Assembly (NCBI RefSeq): GCF_014207355.1
Contig: NZ_JACHEF010000003.1
Coordinates: forward strand, 957,541-1,021,540
DNA from: Mesorhizobium sangaii
Lineage (GTDB): Bacteria; Pseudomonadota; Alphaproteobacteria; Rhizobiales; Rhizobiaceae
Length of the DNA: 64,000 nt
Direction of reading: 5' to 3'
Position numbers and translations under genes: made by a program. Of the stretch, positions 19,377 to 28,335 are shown piece after piece. A model generated the notes under the pieces. It saw only the letters and a list, made by a program, of their open reading frames with translations. It ran no database searches and was not told the DNA's origin. The number at the start of each line of letters is the position of its first letter. Within the stretch, counting starts at the first letter, position 1.

Positions 19377-19940
19377 TCAGGGCCGCATGACGCTGGCGGC
19401 ACGTTCCCCGAAAGGCAGCGGATGCACGATTTCCTTCTTTTGCGCCACCGGCGCAAAGCCGAGCTTCTGGTAGAGCGGCAAAGCCGCCGGATGATCGAGC
19501 GTACAGGTCTGCACTGTCACCCGCTTCGGCCCGTACGACCACGCCGCTGCGATCGCCGCCCCCAGGAACCAGCGGCCGATGCCTTGCCCGGTCGCATGCT
19601 CCATCATGCCGAAATAGGCGAGCTCGACTTCTTCCGGCAGATGCGGCTTGAGGTCGAAGAAGCCGGCTGGTGCGCCGTCGAGGTAGAGCACCCTGATGTC
19701 GCGGTCCTCGCGGTGGATGCCGGCCGAGAGCTCCTCGTCATCGAGCCTCAGCACATTGACCCAGTGCCATTTGCGCCCCACCCGGTCCATCAAATAGCGG
19801 TAGAAATGCAGGGGAATGTCCTTGGTCTTCAGCAGCGCAACCTGGCGGTTGTAGGGCACCGGCGGCGAATAGGCCGGCGGCACGTGCATCTCGAGGAACG
19901 TCACCGTGACATCGATGTCTTCCAACGCGCCGTTTTCCAT
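19377..19940 (-). CDS. GNAT-family N-acetyltransferase
   Basis: 187 aa. The acetyl-CoA-binding region reads GMMEHATGQGIGRWFLGAAI (Q/R-x-x-G-x-G/A motif) followed by VQTCTLDHPAALPLYQKLGFAPV, the classic GNAT motifs A and B. The start is placed at ATG 19940, which has aagga 9 bases upstream; an alternative ATG at 19949 overlaps the sulfurtransferase stop but would have no room for a ribosome-binding site. Substrate unknown. Its tight linkage to sseA suggests co-expression. Confidence 0.88.
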   Translation of the reverse strand: MENGALEDIDVTVTFLEMHVPPAYSPPVPYNRQVALLKTKDIPLHFYRYLMDRVGRKWHWVNVLRLDDEELSAGIHREDRDIRVLYLDGAPAGFFDLKPHLPEEVELAYFGMMEHATGQGIGRWFLGAAIAAAWSYGPKRVTVQTCTLDHPAALPLYQKLGFAPVAQKKEIVHPLPFGERAASVMRP

Positions 19941-19945
19941 CGTCT

Positions 19946-20797
19946 TCATTCCTTGCCGGTCACGACGGGCGTGTCGGAGAGCCCACCCCATTCCGTCCAT
20001 GAGCCGTCGTAGAGCCTGTTGTCGGTATGGCCAAGCGTTTCCAGCGCCAGCGTCGCCACCGCGGCTGTAATGCCGGAACCACACGAGGTGATGACGGGTT
20101 TCGACAGATCGATGCCGGCCGCCTCGATCACCTTGCGCAAGCGGTCCTTCGACAAGAGCTCGCCGTTTTCCGACAGCGCCGAGTAGGGCAGATTGCGCGC
20201 GCCAGGCATATGGCCGGAGCGGATACCGGCGCGCGGTTCGGGCTCCGTGCCGGCAAAGCGGCCCGGTCCACGGGCGTCGGCGATCTGGCTTTCCCCCGTA
20301 TCGACGATCCGGCGCATGTCGGCGAGGCTGGCAACGCGACCGGCGTCGAAATCGGCATGAAACACACTTGCCGCGATCTTGGTCGGTTCGGCCGTCACCG
20401 GCCGGCCCGCCGCTTTCCAGCCATCGAAGCCGCCGTCAAGAATATAGGTCTGGAAGACGCCCATCACCCGGAACATCCACCACGCCCGAGGCGCCGAGAA
20501 GAAGCCCGGACCATCGTAGATGACGATGGTGTCGTCGGCCGAAACGCCCATCGACCCGACATATTGGGCAAAATGCTGCGGTGACGGCAGCGTATGCGGC
20601 AGCGGCGAATCCGGGTCCGAAACCGCGTCCTGATCCAGAAACCGTGCGCCCGGAATGTGGGCCGCGCCGTATTCGCCGCGCGCATCGCGCTTTTGTGCCG
20701 GGAGATACCAGGATGCGTCGATGATTGTCAGGCCCGGCTCGCCGAGGCGCTGCTGCAGCCAATCCGCGTCGACGGTGAAAGGACTGTCCTCGGCCAT
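19946..20797 (-). CDS. sseA: 3-mercaptopyruvate/thiosulfate sulfurtransferase
   Basis: Two-domain rhodanese that transfers sulfur from 3-mercaptopyruvate (or thiosulfate) to a thiophile. 283 aa. The active loop in the C-terminal domain is CGSGITA with Cys239; CGSGxTA loops mark mercaptopyruvate sulfurtransferases rather than thiosulfate-specific rhodaneses. The N-terminal inactive domain starts at LQQRLGEPGLTIIDASWYLP. A good ribosome-binding site (caggaga) precedes ATG 20797. It is separated from alaX by a RIME-like repeat, so probably heads its own transcript with the GNAT gene. Confidence 0.93.
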   Translation of the reverse strand: MAEDSPFTVDADWLQQRLGEPGLTIIDASWYLPAQKRDARGEYGAAHIPGARFLDQDAVSDPDSPLPHTLPSPQHFAQYVGSMGVSADDTIVIYDGPGFFSAPRAWWMFRVMGVFQTYILDGGFDGWKAAGRPVTAEPTKIAASVFHADFDAGRVASLADMRRIVDTGESQIADARGPGRFAGTEPEPRAGIRSGHMPGARNLPYSALSENGELLSKDRLRKVIEAAGIDLSKPVITSCGSGITAAVATLALETLGHTDNRLYDGSWTEWGGLSDTPVVTGKE

Positions 20798-20836
20798 TTT
20801 ATCTCCTGCTCGCCGTCTGGCGGTGATTGTCCGATT

Positions 20837-20939
20837 AAAGTGCGTCGCGTTGAGGCGGATTCAAGTGACACGCTTTATGTCTTTGTTTTTATGCATGTCG
20901 TCGACCCAAAACCGGGCCGCTTTTGGGCGACATGCATCA
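20837..20939. repeat. RIME-like intergenic palindromic repeat, fullest copy
   Basis: Two hairpins: aaagtgcgtc ... gacacgcttt (20837-20876), then ATGCATGTCG-tcga-CCCAAAA / TTTTGGGCGACATGCAT (20891-20937) with a 4-base bulge. It fills the sseA-alaX gap almost exactly, ending at the alaX stop codon. Shares the spacer and right end with 10075-10161 and 6852-6932. Confidence 0.72.
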
Positions 20940-21680
20940 GGTCGCCGGCATCGGGCCGAAGCGGATGCGGAAGCGTCTGTTTTCACGGCCCTTCTTCTCG
21001 ATCTTGCCGATATGGATTTCGCCGACCTCGCCGGTGCTTTTGACATGGGTGCCGCCGCAGGGTTGGCTGTCGACCGAAGCGTTGTCACCGATGCAGACCA
21101 GGCGGATCTTGCCGGTGCCAACCGGCGGGCGGACATTCTTGGATTTCACCAGGCCGGGGTTGGCGGCCAGATCCTCGTCGCTGATCAACCTGGTGAAGAT
21201 CGGGTGGTCGGCGCGCACCAGGTCCATCAGGCTCGCCGTTACGTCTTCCCTTGTGAAGCTGGCGTCGGGAATATCGAAATCGACGCGGCTGTCATCCTCG
21301 GAAACGGACGCACCAGTGATCGGGAACGGGCAGACCACAGTGAGCAGGTGGCAGGCCGCGTGCATGCGCATCAAAAGATGCCGGCGCTCCCAGTCGATCG
21401 CCAGGCTCAAGCGTTCACCGACCTCTGGAACCCTCTGCTCCAGTGCTGGCACATGGATGATCTCGTCCTTGGTTTCGCCCGTAATGGTGGCGGCGATGGC
21501 GATGCGGCTGCCGTCGGCGCGCTCGAGGTAACCGATATCGCCCGGCTGACCGCCCGATGTGGCGTAGAAGATCGTCCGGTCGAGAATGATGCCGCAGCGG
21601 TCGTTGACGGCAATGATTGTCGCGTCCGCGGTGCGCAGATAGGCGTCGTCGCGAAACAGCGCTTCGGTCCTGTGCGCCAT
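20937..21680 (-). CDS. AlaX-type alanyl-tRNA editing protein
   Basis: Free-standing trans-editing hydrolase that in the AlaX family deacylates mischarged tRNA(Ala) carrying Ser or Gly. 247 aa. The zinc site is complete: His107 and His111 (HAACH) and Cys208/His212 (CGGTH). The N-terminal beta barrel TIFYATSGGQPGDIG resembles the AlaRS linker region of type-II AlaX. The ATG at 21680 shares one base with the cysK stop (TGATG), so the two genes are coupled. No C-Ala domain and no alanyl-tRNA synthetase core. Confidence 0.92.
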   Translation of the reverse strand: MAHRTEALFRDDAYLRTADATIIAVNDRCGIILDRTIFYATSGGQPGDIGYLERADGSRIAIAATITGETKDEIIHVPALEQRVPEVGERLSLAIDWERRHLLMRMHAACHLLTVVCPFPITGASVSEDDSRVDFDIPDASFTREDVTASLMDLVRADHPIFTRLISDEDLAANPGLVKSKNVRPPVGTGKIRLVCIGDNASVDSQPCGGTHVKSTGEVGEIHIGKIEKKGRENRRFRIRFGPMPAT

Positions 21681-22714
21681 CACGCGACCTTTTCGAACGG
21701 CACCGAAATCGTGCTCCGCTGCTCCATCCAGCCCGGTATCGGCAGGTTCTTCTCGCGCAGGAATTCCGGGTTGAACAGTTTCGATTGATAGCGCGTGCCA
21801 TAGTCGCAAAGAACGGTCACGATGGTGTGGCCGGGGCCTAGTTCGCGCGCCAGCCGGATCGCGCCGGCTATGTTGATGCCGGTCGAGCCGCCGACGCAAA
21901 GGCCTTCTTCCTGGATCAAGTCGAAGACGATCGGCAGCGCATCCTCGTCCGGGATCTGGAACGAAAAATCCGGCGTGAAGCCATCGAGATTGGCGGTGAT
22001 GCGCCCCTGCCCGATGCCTTCGGTGATCGAACTGCCTTCGGACTTCAACTCACCGCTGGTGTAGAAACTGTAGAGCGCGGCCCCCAGCGGATCGGCGAGC
22101 GCGATCTTGATGTCCTTGCGCCTGGCCCTCAATCCGAAGGCGACGCCGGCCAGCGTTCCACCCGAACCGACCGCCGAGACAAAGCCATCGACCTTGCCGC
22201 CGGTCTGGTTCCAGATTTCCTCCGCCGTGGTGCGGATATGGCCGTCACGGTTGGCGACATTGTCGAACTGGTTGGCCCAGATGGCGCCGTTCGGCTCGGT
22301 GCGCGCCATTTGCTCGGCCAACCGCCCCGACAATTTCACGTAATTGTTGGGGTTCTTGTACGGCACCGCAGGCACCTCGATCAGTTCCGCGCCGAGCAGT
22401 TTGATGGTGTCCTTCTTTTCCTGGCTCTGCGTGTCGGGAATGACGATGACGGTGCGGTATCCCAGCGCCTTGGCGACCAGTGTCAACCCGATACCAGTGT
22501 TGCCGGCCGTTCCCTCGACTATCACACCGCCGGGCCTCAGCAGCCCGCGTTGCTCGGCGTCGCGGATGATGAACAGGCCGGCGCGATCCTTGACCGACTG
22601 GCCCGGATTCATGAACTCGGCCTTGCCCAGGATCTCGCAACCGGTTTGTTCAGACGCTTTGTTGAGGCGGATCAGAGGCGTGTTGCCGATCGCGTCGATC
22701 ACAGAACGGGGCAT
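21680..22714 (-). CDS. cysK: Cysteine synthase A
   Basis: PLP enzyme making L-cysteine from O-acetylserine and sulfide. 344 aa, somewhat longer than E. coli CysK. The PLP lysine is Lys42 in NPGQSVKDRAG; the phosphate-binding loop is GSGGT in SAVGSGGTLAG; the substrate loop is EGTAGNTGIG. The final residues lack the usual helix context so complex formation with CysE cannot be judged. First gene of a coupled cysK-alaX pair; a near-palindrome (GAAACCCGAAGCTTCGGTTTC, split by one mismatch pair) lies about 35 bases upstream of the start and could be regulatory. Confidence 0.93.
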   Translation of the reverse strand: MPRSVIDAIGNTPLIRLNKASEQTGCEILGKAEFMNPGQSVKDRAGLFIIRDAEQRGLLRPGGVIVEGTAGNTGIGLTLVAKALGYRTVIVIPDTQSQEKKDTIKLLGAELIEVPAVPYKNPNNYVKLSGRLAEQMARTEPNGAIWANQFDNVANRDGHIRTTAEEIWNQTGGKVDGFVSAVGSGGTLAGVAFGLRARRKDIKIALADPLGAALYSFYTSGELKSEGSSITEGIGQGRITANLDGFTPDFSFQIPDEDALPIVFDLIQEEGLCVGGSTGINIAGAIRLARELGPGHTIVTVLCDYGTRYQSKLFNPEFLREKNLPIPGWMEQRSTISVPFEKVA

Positions 22715-22940
22715 TCAGGATTCCTTGTGCAGCTGTGCCGAAACCGTAGAAACCCGAAGCTTCGGTTTCAAGGCAAGAATTTGTCTGGACCAGTCGCATT
22801 TGCGGCATTGTTATCGCGCCGGCGCTTCTCAATATCGCCTTCATGCCCCACAGTTCATTTCCTCACTGTGATGAAAGCACTCTTTTCATTCGATTTCTTC
22901 ATCGCTAGAGCAAGGTACGAGCAAGTCGACAGGGCGCAGC

Positions 22941-23762
22941 ATGACACTCTATCGGGCCAATCCGAAGCACGGCGTCGCCTGGATCACGGGCGGCAGCAGC
23001 GGTATCGGCCGTTCGCTGGCCAGGGATCTTGCGGCCCAGGGTTATGCCGTCGCGGTGACGGCGCTCGACGATGACCCGATCGACACGCTTGTCGTCGAGA
23101 CCGCGCAGATGCCGGGCAGCGTGACTGCCTTTCCCTGTGATGTCACCGACGAGCCGCGCATGGCAAGAACGGTCGCCGCGATCGAGAAGGAACTCGGGCC
23201 CATCGTGCTCGCCGTCTTCAATGCCGGGAACTACATTGCGACGCCGGGTGAAAATCTAGTCGTCAACGACTTTCGCCGGTCCTTCGATGTCAACTATTTC
23301 GGCATCATCAACGGCCTGGTGCCGGTCATCCAGCGCATGCGCGTGCGGGCGCGCGGCCACGTCGTGCTGGTCGGCTCGGTCACCGCCTATTTCGGCTGGC
23401 CGACCACGGCCGCCTATGGCGGCACCAAGGCGGCGATCAACATTCTGGCCGAGTCGCTGAAATATGACTTCGATAAGATGAATGTGCGTGTCCAGGTGAT
23501 CAACCCGGGCTTCATCGACACCGCTCTGACCGAGAAGAACATGCTGCCGATGCCGGGGCTGATGCCGGTCAGCCGCGCGACGCGCCGCATGGCGCGGGGC
23601 ATCAAGTCCGGCGGTTTCGAAGTCACCTTCCCACGCCGGCTGAGCTGGCCCCTGAAACTGCTCAGCCTGCTGCCGAGGCCGCTGTGCAGAGGGGTGATCG
23701 GCCTGATGACCAGTTGGAAGGCGCGGCCGCTGCACTACGACCGCAAGCCCCAAAGCGATTAA
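22941..23762 (+). CDS. Short-chain dehydrogenase/reductase
   Basis: 273-aa classical SDR. Cofactor motif TGGSSGIGRSLA at about residues 16-27, NAG (AVFNAGNY) at about 95-100, catalytic Ser in VGSVTAY, and YGGTK for the Tyr/Lys pair. The C-terminal tail (LKLLSLLPRPLCRGVIGLM) is hydrophobic, suggesting membrane association as in several lipid-modifying SDRs. Substrate unknown. It is followed 98 bases later by the alpha/beta hydrolase in the same direction, possibly one transcript. Confidence 0.92.
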   Translation: MTLYRANPKHGVAWITGGSSGIGRSLARDLAAQGYAVAVTALDDDPIDTLVVETAQMPGSVTAFPCDVTDEPRMARTVAAIEKELGPIVLAVFNAGNYIATPGENLVVNDFRRSFDVNYFGIINGLVPVIQRMRVRARGHVVLVGSVTAYFGWPTTAAYGGTKAAINILAESLKYDFDKMNVRVQVINPGFIDTALTEKNMLPMPGLMPVSRATRRMARGIKSGGFEVTFPRRLSWPLKLLSLLPRPLCRGVIGLMTSWKARPLHYDRKPQSD

Positions 23763-23860
23763 AACAACGCCATCGAGATTGCCAGGCTCCCTCTCCGGGC
23801 GGGGCGTTGCCTGATAGTGGCCGCCGCCATAAGTTGAAAAATTGTTGCGTGGAGTCTGCG

Positions 23861-24835
23861 ATGGGGCGACGGATCGTGCTTGCTGTGCTGGGCCTTGTCG
23901 TTGTCCTCTCACTGGCTTTCGTGCTTGGCCCGCGCGTACCCGTCGACATCACAATCCGTTTCGACCCCTCGGTGATCGGCGACGATCCGCAGGCCTATGT
24001 GGCCAAGACAGAGGCCGCCATACCGGGAATCCGTGACGGGCTGGAAAAGGAGATCGTCTGGGCCAATCCGATGGTGCATGCCCGGACGCCACTGTCGATC
24101 GTCTATATCCACGGTTTTTCCGCATCGAAGGGCGAGGTCCGGCCGCTGCCGGACGAGGTGGCCGACCAGCTCGACGCCAACCTGTTCTACACCCGCCTTA
24201 CCGGTCACGGGCAGGACGGCGCGGCGATGACGCAAGGCAGCGTCAATGCGTGGATCAACGATTATGAGGAGGCGCTCGCCATAGGCAGGGCGATCGGCGA
24301 CAAGGTGGTCGTCATCTCGACCTCGACAGGCGGCTCGCTGGCGACGTGGGCGGCAACGCAGCCGGGCGCATCGGACGGGGTGGCGGCGATCGCGTTCATC
24401 TCGCCGAATTTCGGCGTCAGGGCGTCCGGCGCCGAACTGCTGACCATGCCCTGGGGCAAGCAGATTGCCGAGCTCGTCGGCGGCAAGGAACGCAGCTTTC
24501 CGACCCGCAACGCCCTGCACGAGAAATTCTGGACGCACAAATATCCGATGGCCGCGACACTGCCGATGGCGGCGCTGACGGAGCTCGCCTACGCAGCGCC
24601 GGTGGCGAAGGCGACCATACCGGCACTGTTCATCTTCTCGGATTCCGACAGGGTGGTGCGCGAGGATCGCACCCGCGAAATCGCCGGGCGCTGGGGCGCT
24701 CCGCATGAACTGGTTCCGGTCGACGACACTGGCGATACCGACCACCACGTCATCGCCGGCGACGCGCTTTCGCCTTCGACCACGGCCTATCTGGCGCAAA
24801 GGATTGCCGTCTGGGTCGAGGCGGTGGCCAAGTAG
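23861..24835 (+). CDS. Membrane-anchored alpha/beta hydrolase
   Basis: 324 aa from ATG 23861, which starts an N-terminal signal anchor (IVLAVLGLVVVLSLAFVLG, about 5-23). The fold is seen in VYIHGFSASKGEV (oxyanion HG at 84-85), FYTRLTGHGQDG and the acid/His regions FIFSDSDRVV and DHHVIAGDA. The nucleophile elbow reads S-T-S-T-G-G (153-158) instead of the common G-x-S-x-G, with Ser155 the likely nucleophile. Homologues are esterase/lipase-like with unknown substrates. Terminated by the hairpin at 24847-24888. Confidence 0.85.
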   Translation: MGRRIVLAVLGLVVVLSLAFVLGPRVPVDITIRFDPSVIGDDPQAYVAKTEAAIPGIRDGLEKEIVWANPMVHARTPLSIVYIHGFSASKGEVRPLPDEVADQLDANLFYTRLTGHGQDGAAMTQGSVNAWINDYEEALAIGRAIGDKVVVISTSTGGSLATWAATQPGASDGVAAIAFISPNFGVRASGAELLTMPWGKQIAELVGGKERSFPTRNALHEKFWTHKYPMAATLPMAALTELAYAAPVAKATIPALFIFSDSDRVVREDRTREIAGRWGAPHELVPVDDTGDTDHHVIAGDALSPSTTAYLAQRIAVWVEAVAK

Positions 24836-24846
24836 CCTCCTGACGA

Positions 24847-24888
24847 GAAAGGGCGACCGAGGCATCGCTTCAGCCGCCCTTTCTTTGT
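24847..24888 (+). terminator. Intrinsic terminator after the hydrolase gene
   Basis: 9-bp stem GAAAGGGCG / CGCCCTTTC with a 19-base loop, followed by TTTG, 11 bases after the stop. The weak T-run makes efficiency uncertain. Confidence 0.6.
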
Positions 24889-24940
24889 CAGTTACGGCAA
24901 TCAGCCAGCCCAAGGTTGGCCGATTACAACGCGGTCTGGC

Positions 24941-26362
<1,422 letters not shown>

Positions 26363-26770
26363 AATATTCTTCTTTCACGCGGCCTCTGGCCGCAAACATC
26401 AATGGCGGCAGGGCGCAACCTGCCGTCGGATAAATTGTCATGGAACGACAAGGCGGGCGGACGGTTTCGTCCACTCGGCTGCGCTGTCGTGCCCGCAGGC
26501 ATCATGCCACGGGGCTTTTTCGCCGCTTTGTGATGTACCGGAAAGATGGGCCGATATACCGGAAAGAGGGAAAACAGACGCAACCAGTCTCATTTGTCGA
26601 GAAGGCCGGATTGTCCCGGCCCAAGCGCCTATGTCGCCGCATATGGCCCAGTTCGCGGCCAAATGCAAGGGGCGTCATGCTGCAGCGCAACAAAACCATG
26701 GCGCAAGCGGTGCTTGCGCTCCCTTGCCGGCACGATTACCACGAAATGCCACTGGCTTGGGAGGTAACCG
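26363..26770. other. Divergent intergenic region, helicase / pccB
   Basis: 408 bases without a supportable gene. It contains an 11-base direct repeat TACCGGAAAGA (26536-26546 and 26557-26567, spaced exactly 21 bases) and a perfect 8-bp inverted repeat GCGCAAGC-ggt-GCTTGCGC (26701-26719) 52 bases upstream of pccB. Both are candidate regulator sites; a long helicase leader, as for cold-shock helicases, would also fit here. Confidence 0.5.
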
Positions 26771-28303
26771 ATGAAGGACGTGCTGAAGGAACTCGAGCGT
26801 CGCCGCGACATCGCCCGCATGGGTGGCGGCCAGGCCCGCATCGATGCACAGCACAAGAAAGGCAAGCTCACCGCGCGTGAGCGCATCGAGGTGTTTCTCG
26901 ACGAGGGCTCGTTCGAGGAATTCGACATGTATGTCGAGCACCGCTCGACCGATTTCGGCATGGAAAAGACCAAGATCGCCGGCGACGGCGTCGTCACCGG
27001 CTGGGGCACCGTCAACGGCCGCCCGGTTTACCTGTTCGCCAAGGACTTCACCGTGTTCGGTGGCTCGCTGTCGGAAGCGCATGCCGAGAAGGTCATCAAG
27101 GTGCAGGAGATGGCGCTGCGCAACCGCGCGCCGATCATCGGCCTCTATGACGCCGGCGGCGCGCGCATCCAGGAAGGGGTGGCGGCACTGGGCGGCTATG
27201 CCGAGATCTTTCAGCGCAACGTGCTTGCCTCCGGTGTCATTCCGCAGATTTCGCTGATCATGGGTCCTTGCGCCGGCGGCGATGTCTATTCGCCGGCGAT
27301 GACCGACTTCATCTTCATGGTGCGCGACACCTCCTACATGTTCGTCACTGGTCCGGATGTGGTGAAGACCGTCACCAACGAGACGGTGACCGCCGAGAGC
27401 CTCGGCGGTGCCTCCGTGCACACGACGAAATCCTCGATCGCCGACGGCGCCTACGACAATGACGTCGAGGCGCTGCTGCAGATGCGCCGGCTGGTCGACC
27501 TGCTGCCCGCCTCCAACACATCGGAGTTGCCGGAGATCGAATGCTACCAGTCGGTCAGCGACCACGATCAGTCGCTCGACCGGCTGATTCCCGACAACGC
27601 CAACAAACCCTACGACATCAAGGAGTTGATCCTGAAGGTCGCCGACGAAGGCGATTTCTTCGAGATCCAGCAGAACTTTGCGAAAAACATCGTCACCGGG
27701 TTCGGACGGGTCGAGGGCCGCACCGTCGGCTTCGTCGCTAACCAGCCGATGGTGCTGGCCGGCGTGCTCGATTCCGACGCAAGCCGCAAGGCGGCTCGTT
27801 TCGTACGCTTCTGCGACTGCTTTTCGATCCCGATCGTCACCTTCGTCGATGTTCCCGGCTTCCTGCCCGGCACGGCGCAGGAATATGGTGGCCTGATCAA
27901 GCACGGCGCAAAACTCCTGTTCGCCTATGCCGAGGCGACCGTGCCGAAGATCACCGTCATCACCCGCAAGGCCTATGGCGGCGCCTATGACGTGATGGCG
28001 TCAAAGCATCTGCGTGGCGACATGAACTATGCCTGGCCGACAGCGCAGATCGCCGTGATGGGCGCCAGGGGCGCGGTCGAGATCATCTATCGCAAGGACA
28101 TCGGCGATGCTGAGAAGATCGCAGCCCATACAAAGGCTTACGAAGATCGCTTCCTGTCGCCCTTCGTCGCCGCCGAGCGCGGCTATGTCGATGAGGTGAT
28201 CATGCCGCACTCGACCCGTCGCCGCATCGCGCGCGCGCTTCGGATGCTGCGCAACAAGGACATGCAGAACCCCTGGAAGAAGCACGACAACATTCCGCTG
28301 TGA
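26771..28303 (+). CDS. pccB: Propionyl-CoA carboxylase, carboxyltransferase (beta) subunit
   Basis: Carboxyltransferase that moves CO2 from carboxybiotin to propionyl-CoA (odd-chain and branched catabolism, methylmalonyl-CoA path). 510 aa, length and sequence of PccB: N-terminal crotonase-like half (YDAGGARIQEGVAALGGYAEIF, IMGPCAGGDVYSPAMTD) and C-terminal half (FVDVPGFLPGTAQEYGG, KAYGGAYDVMASKHL). The oxyanion-hole glycines in both halves are present. Ribosome-binding site gggaggtaacc precedes the ATG. The partner alpha subunit (biotin carboxylase) is not in this window; in many rhizobia pccA lies close downstream, but here an opposite-strand gene follows. Confidence 0.93.
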   Translation: MKDVLKELERRRDIARMGGGQARIDAQHKKGKLTARERIEVFLDEGSFEEFDMYVEHRSTDFGMEKTKIAGDGVVTGWGTVNGRPVYLFAKDFTVFGGSLSEAHAEKVIKVQEMALRNRAPIIGLYDAGGARIQEGVAALGGYAEIFQRNVLASGVIPQISLIMGPCAGGDVYSPAMTDFIFMVRDTSYMFVTGPDVVKTVTNETVTAESLGGASVHTTKSSIADGAYDNDVEALLQMRRLVDLLPASNTSELPEIECYQSVSDHDQSLDRLIPDNANKPYDIKELILKVADEGDFFEIQQNFAKNIVTGFGRVEGRTVGFVANQPMVLAGVLDSDASRKAARFVRFCDCFSIPIVTFVDVPGFLPGTAQEYGGLIKHGAKLLFAYAEATVPKITVITRKAYGGAYDVMASKHLRGDMNYAWPTAQIAVMGARGAVEIIYRKDIGDAEKIAAHTKAYEDRFLSPFVAAERGYVDEVIMPHSTRRRIARALRMLRNKDMQNPWKKHDNIPL

Positions 28304-28335
28304 GGCGCTGATGTCGCGCGGTCGCAACATAGCAG

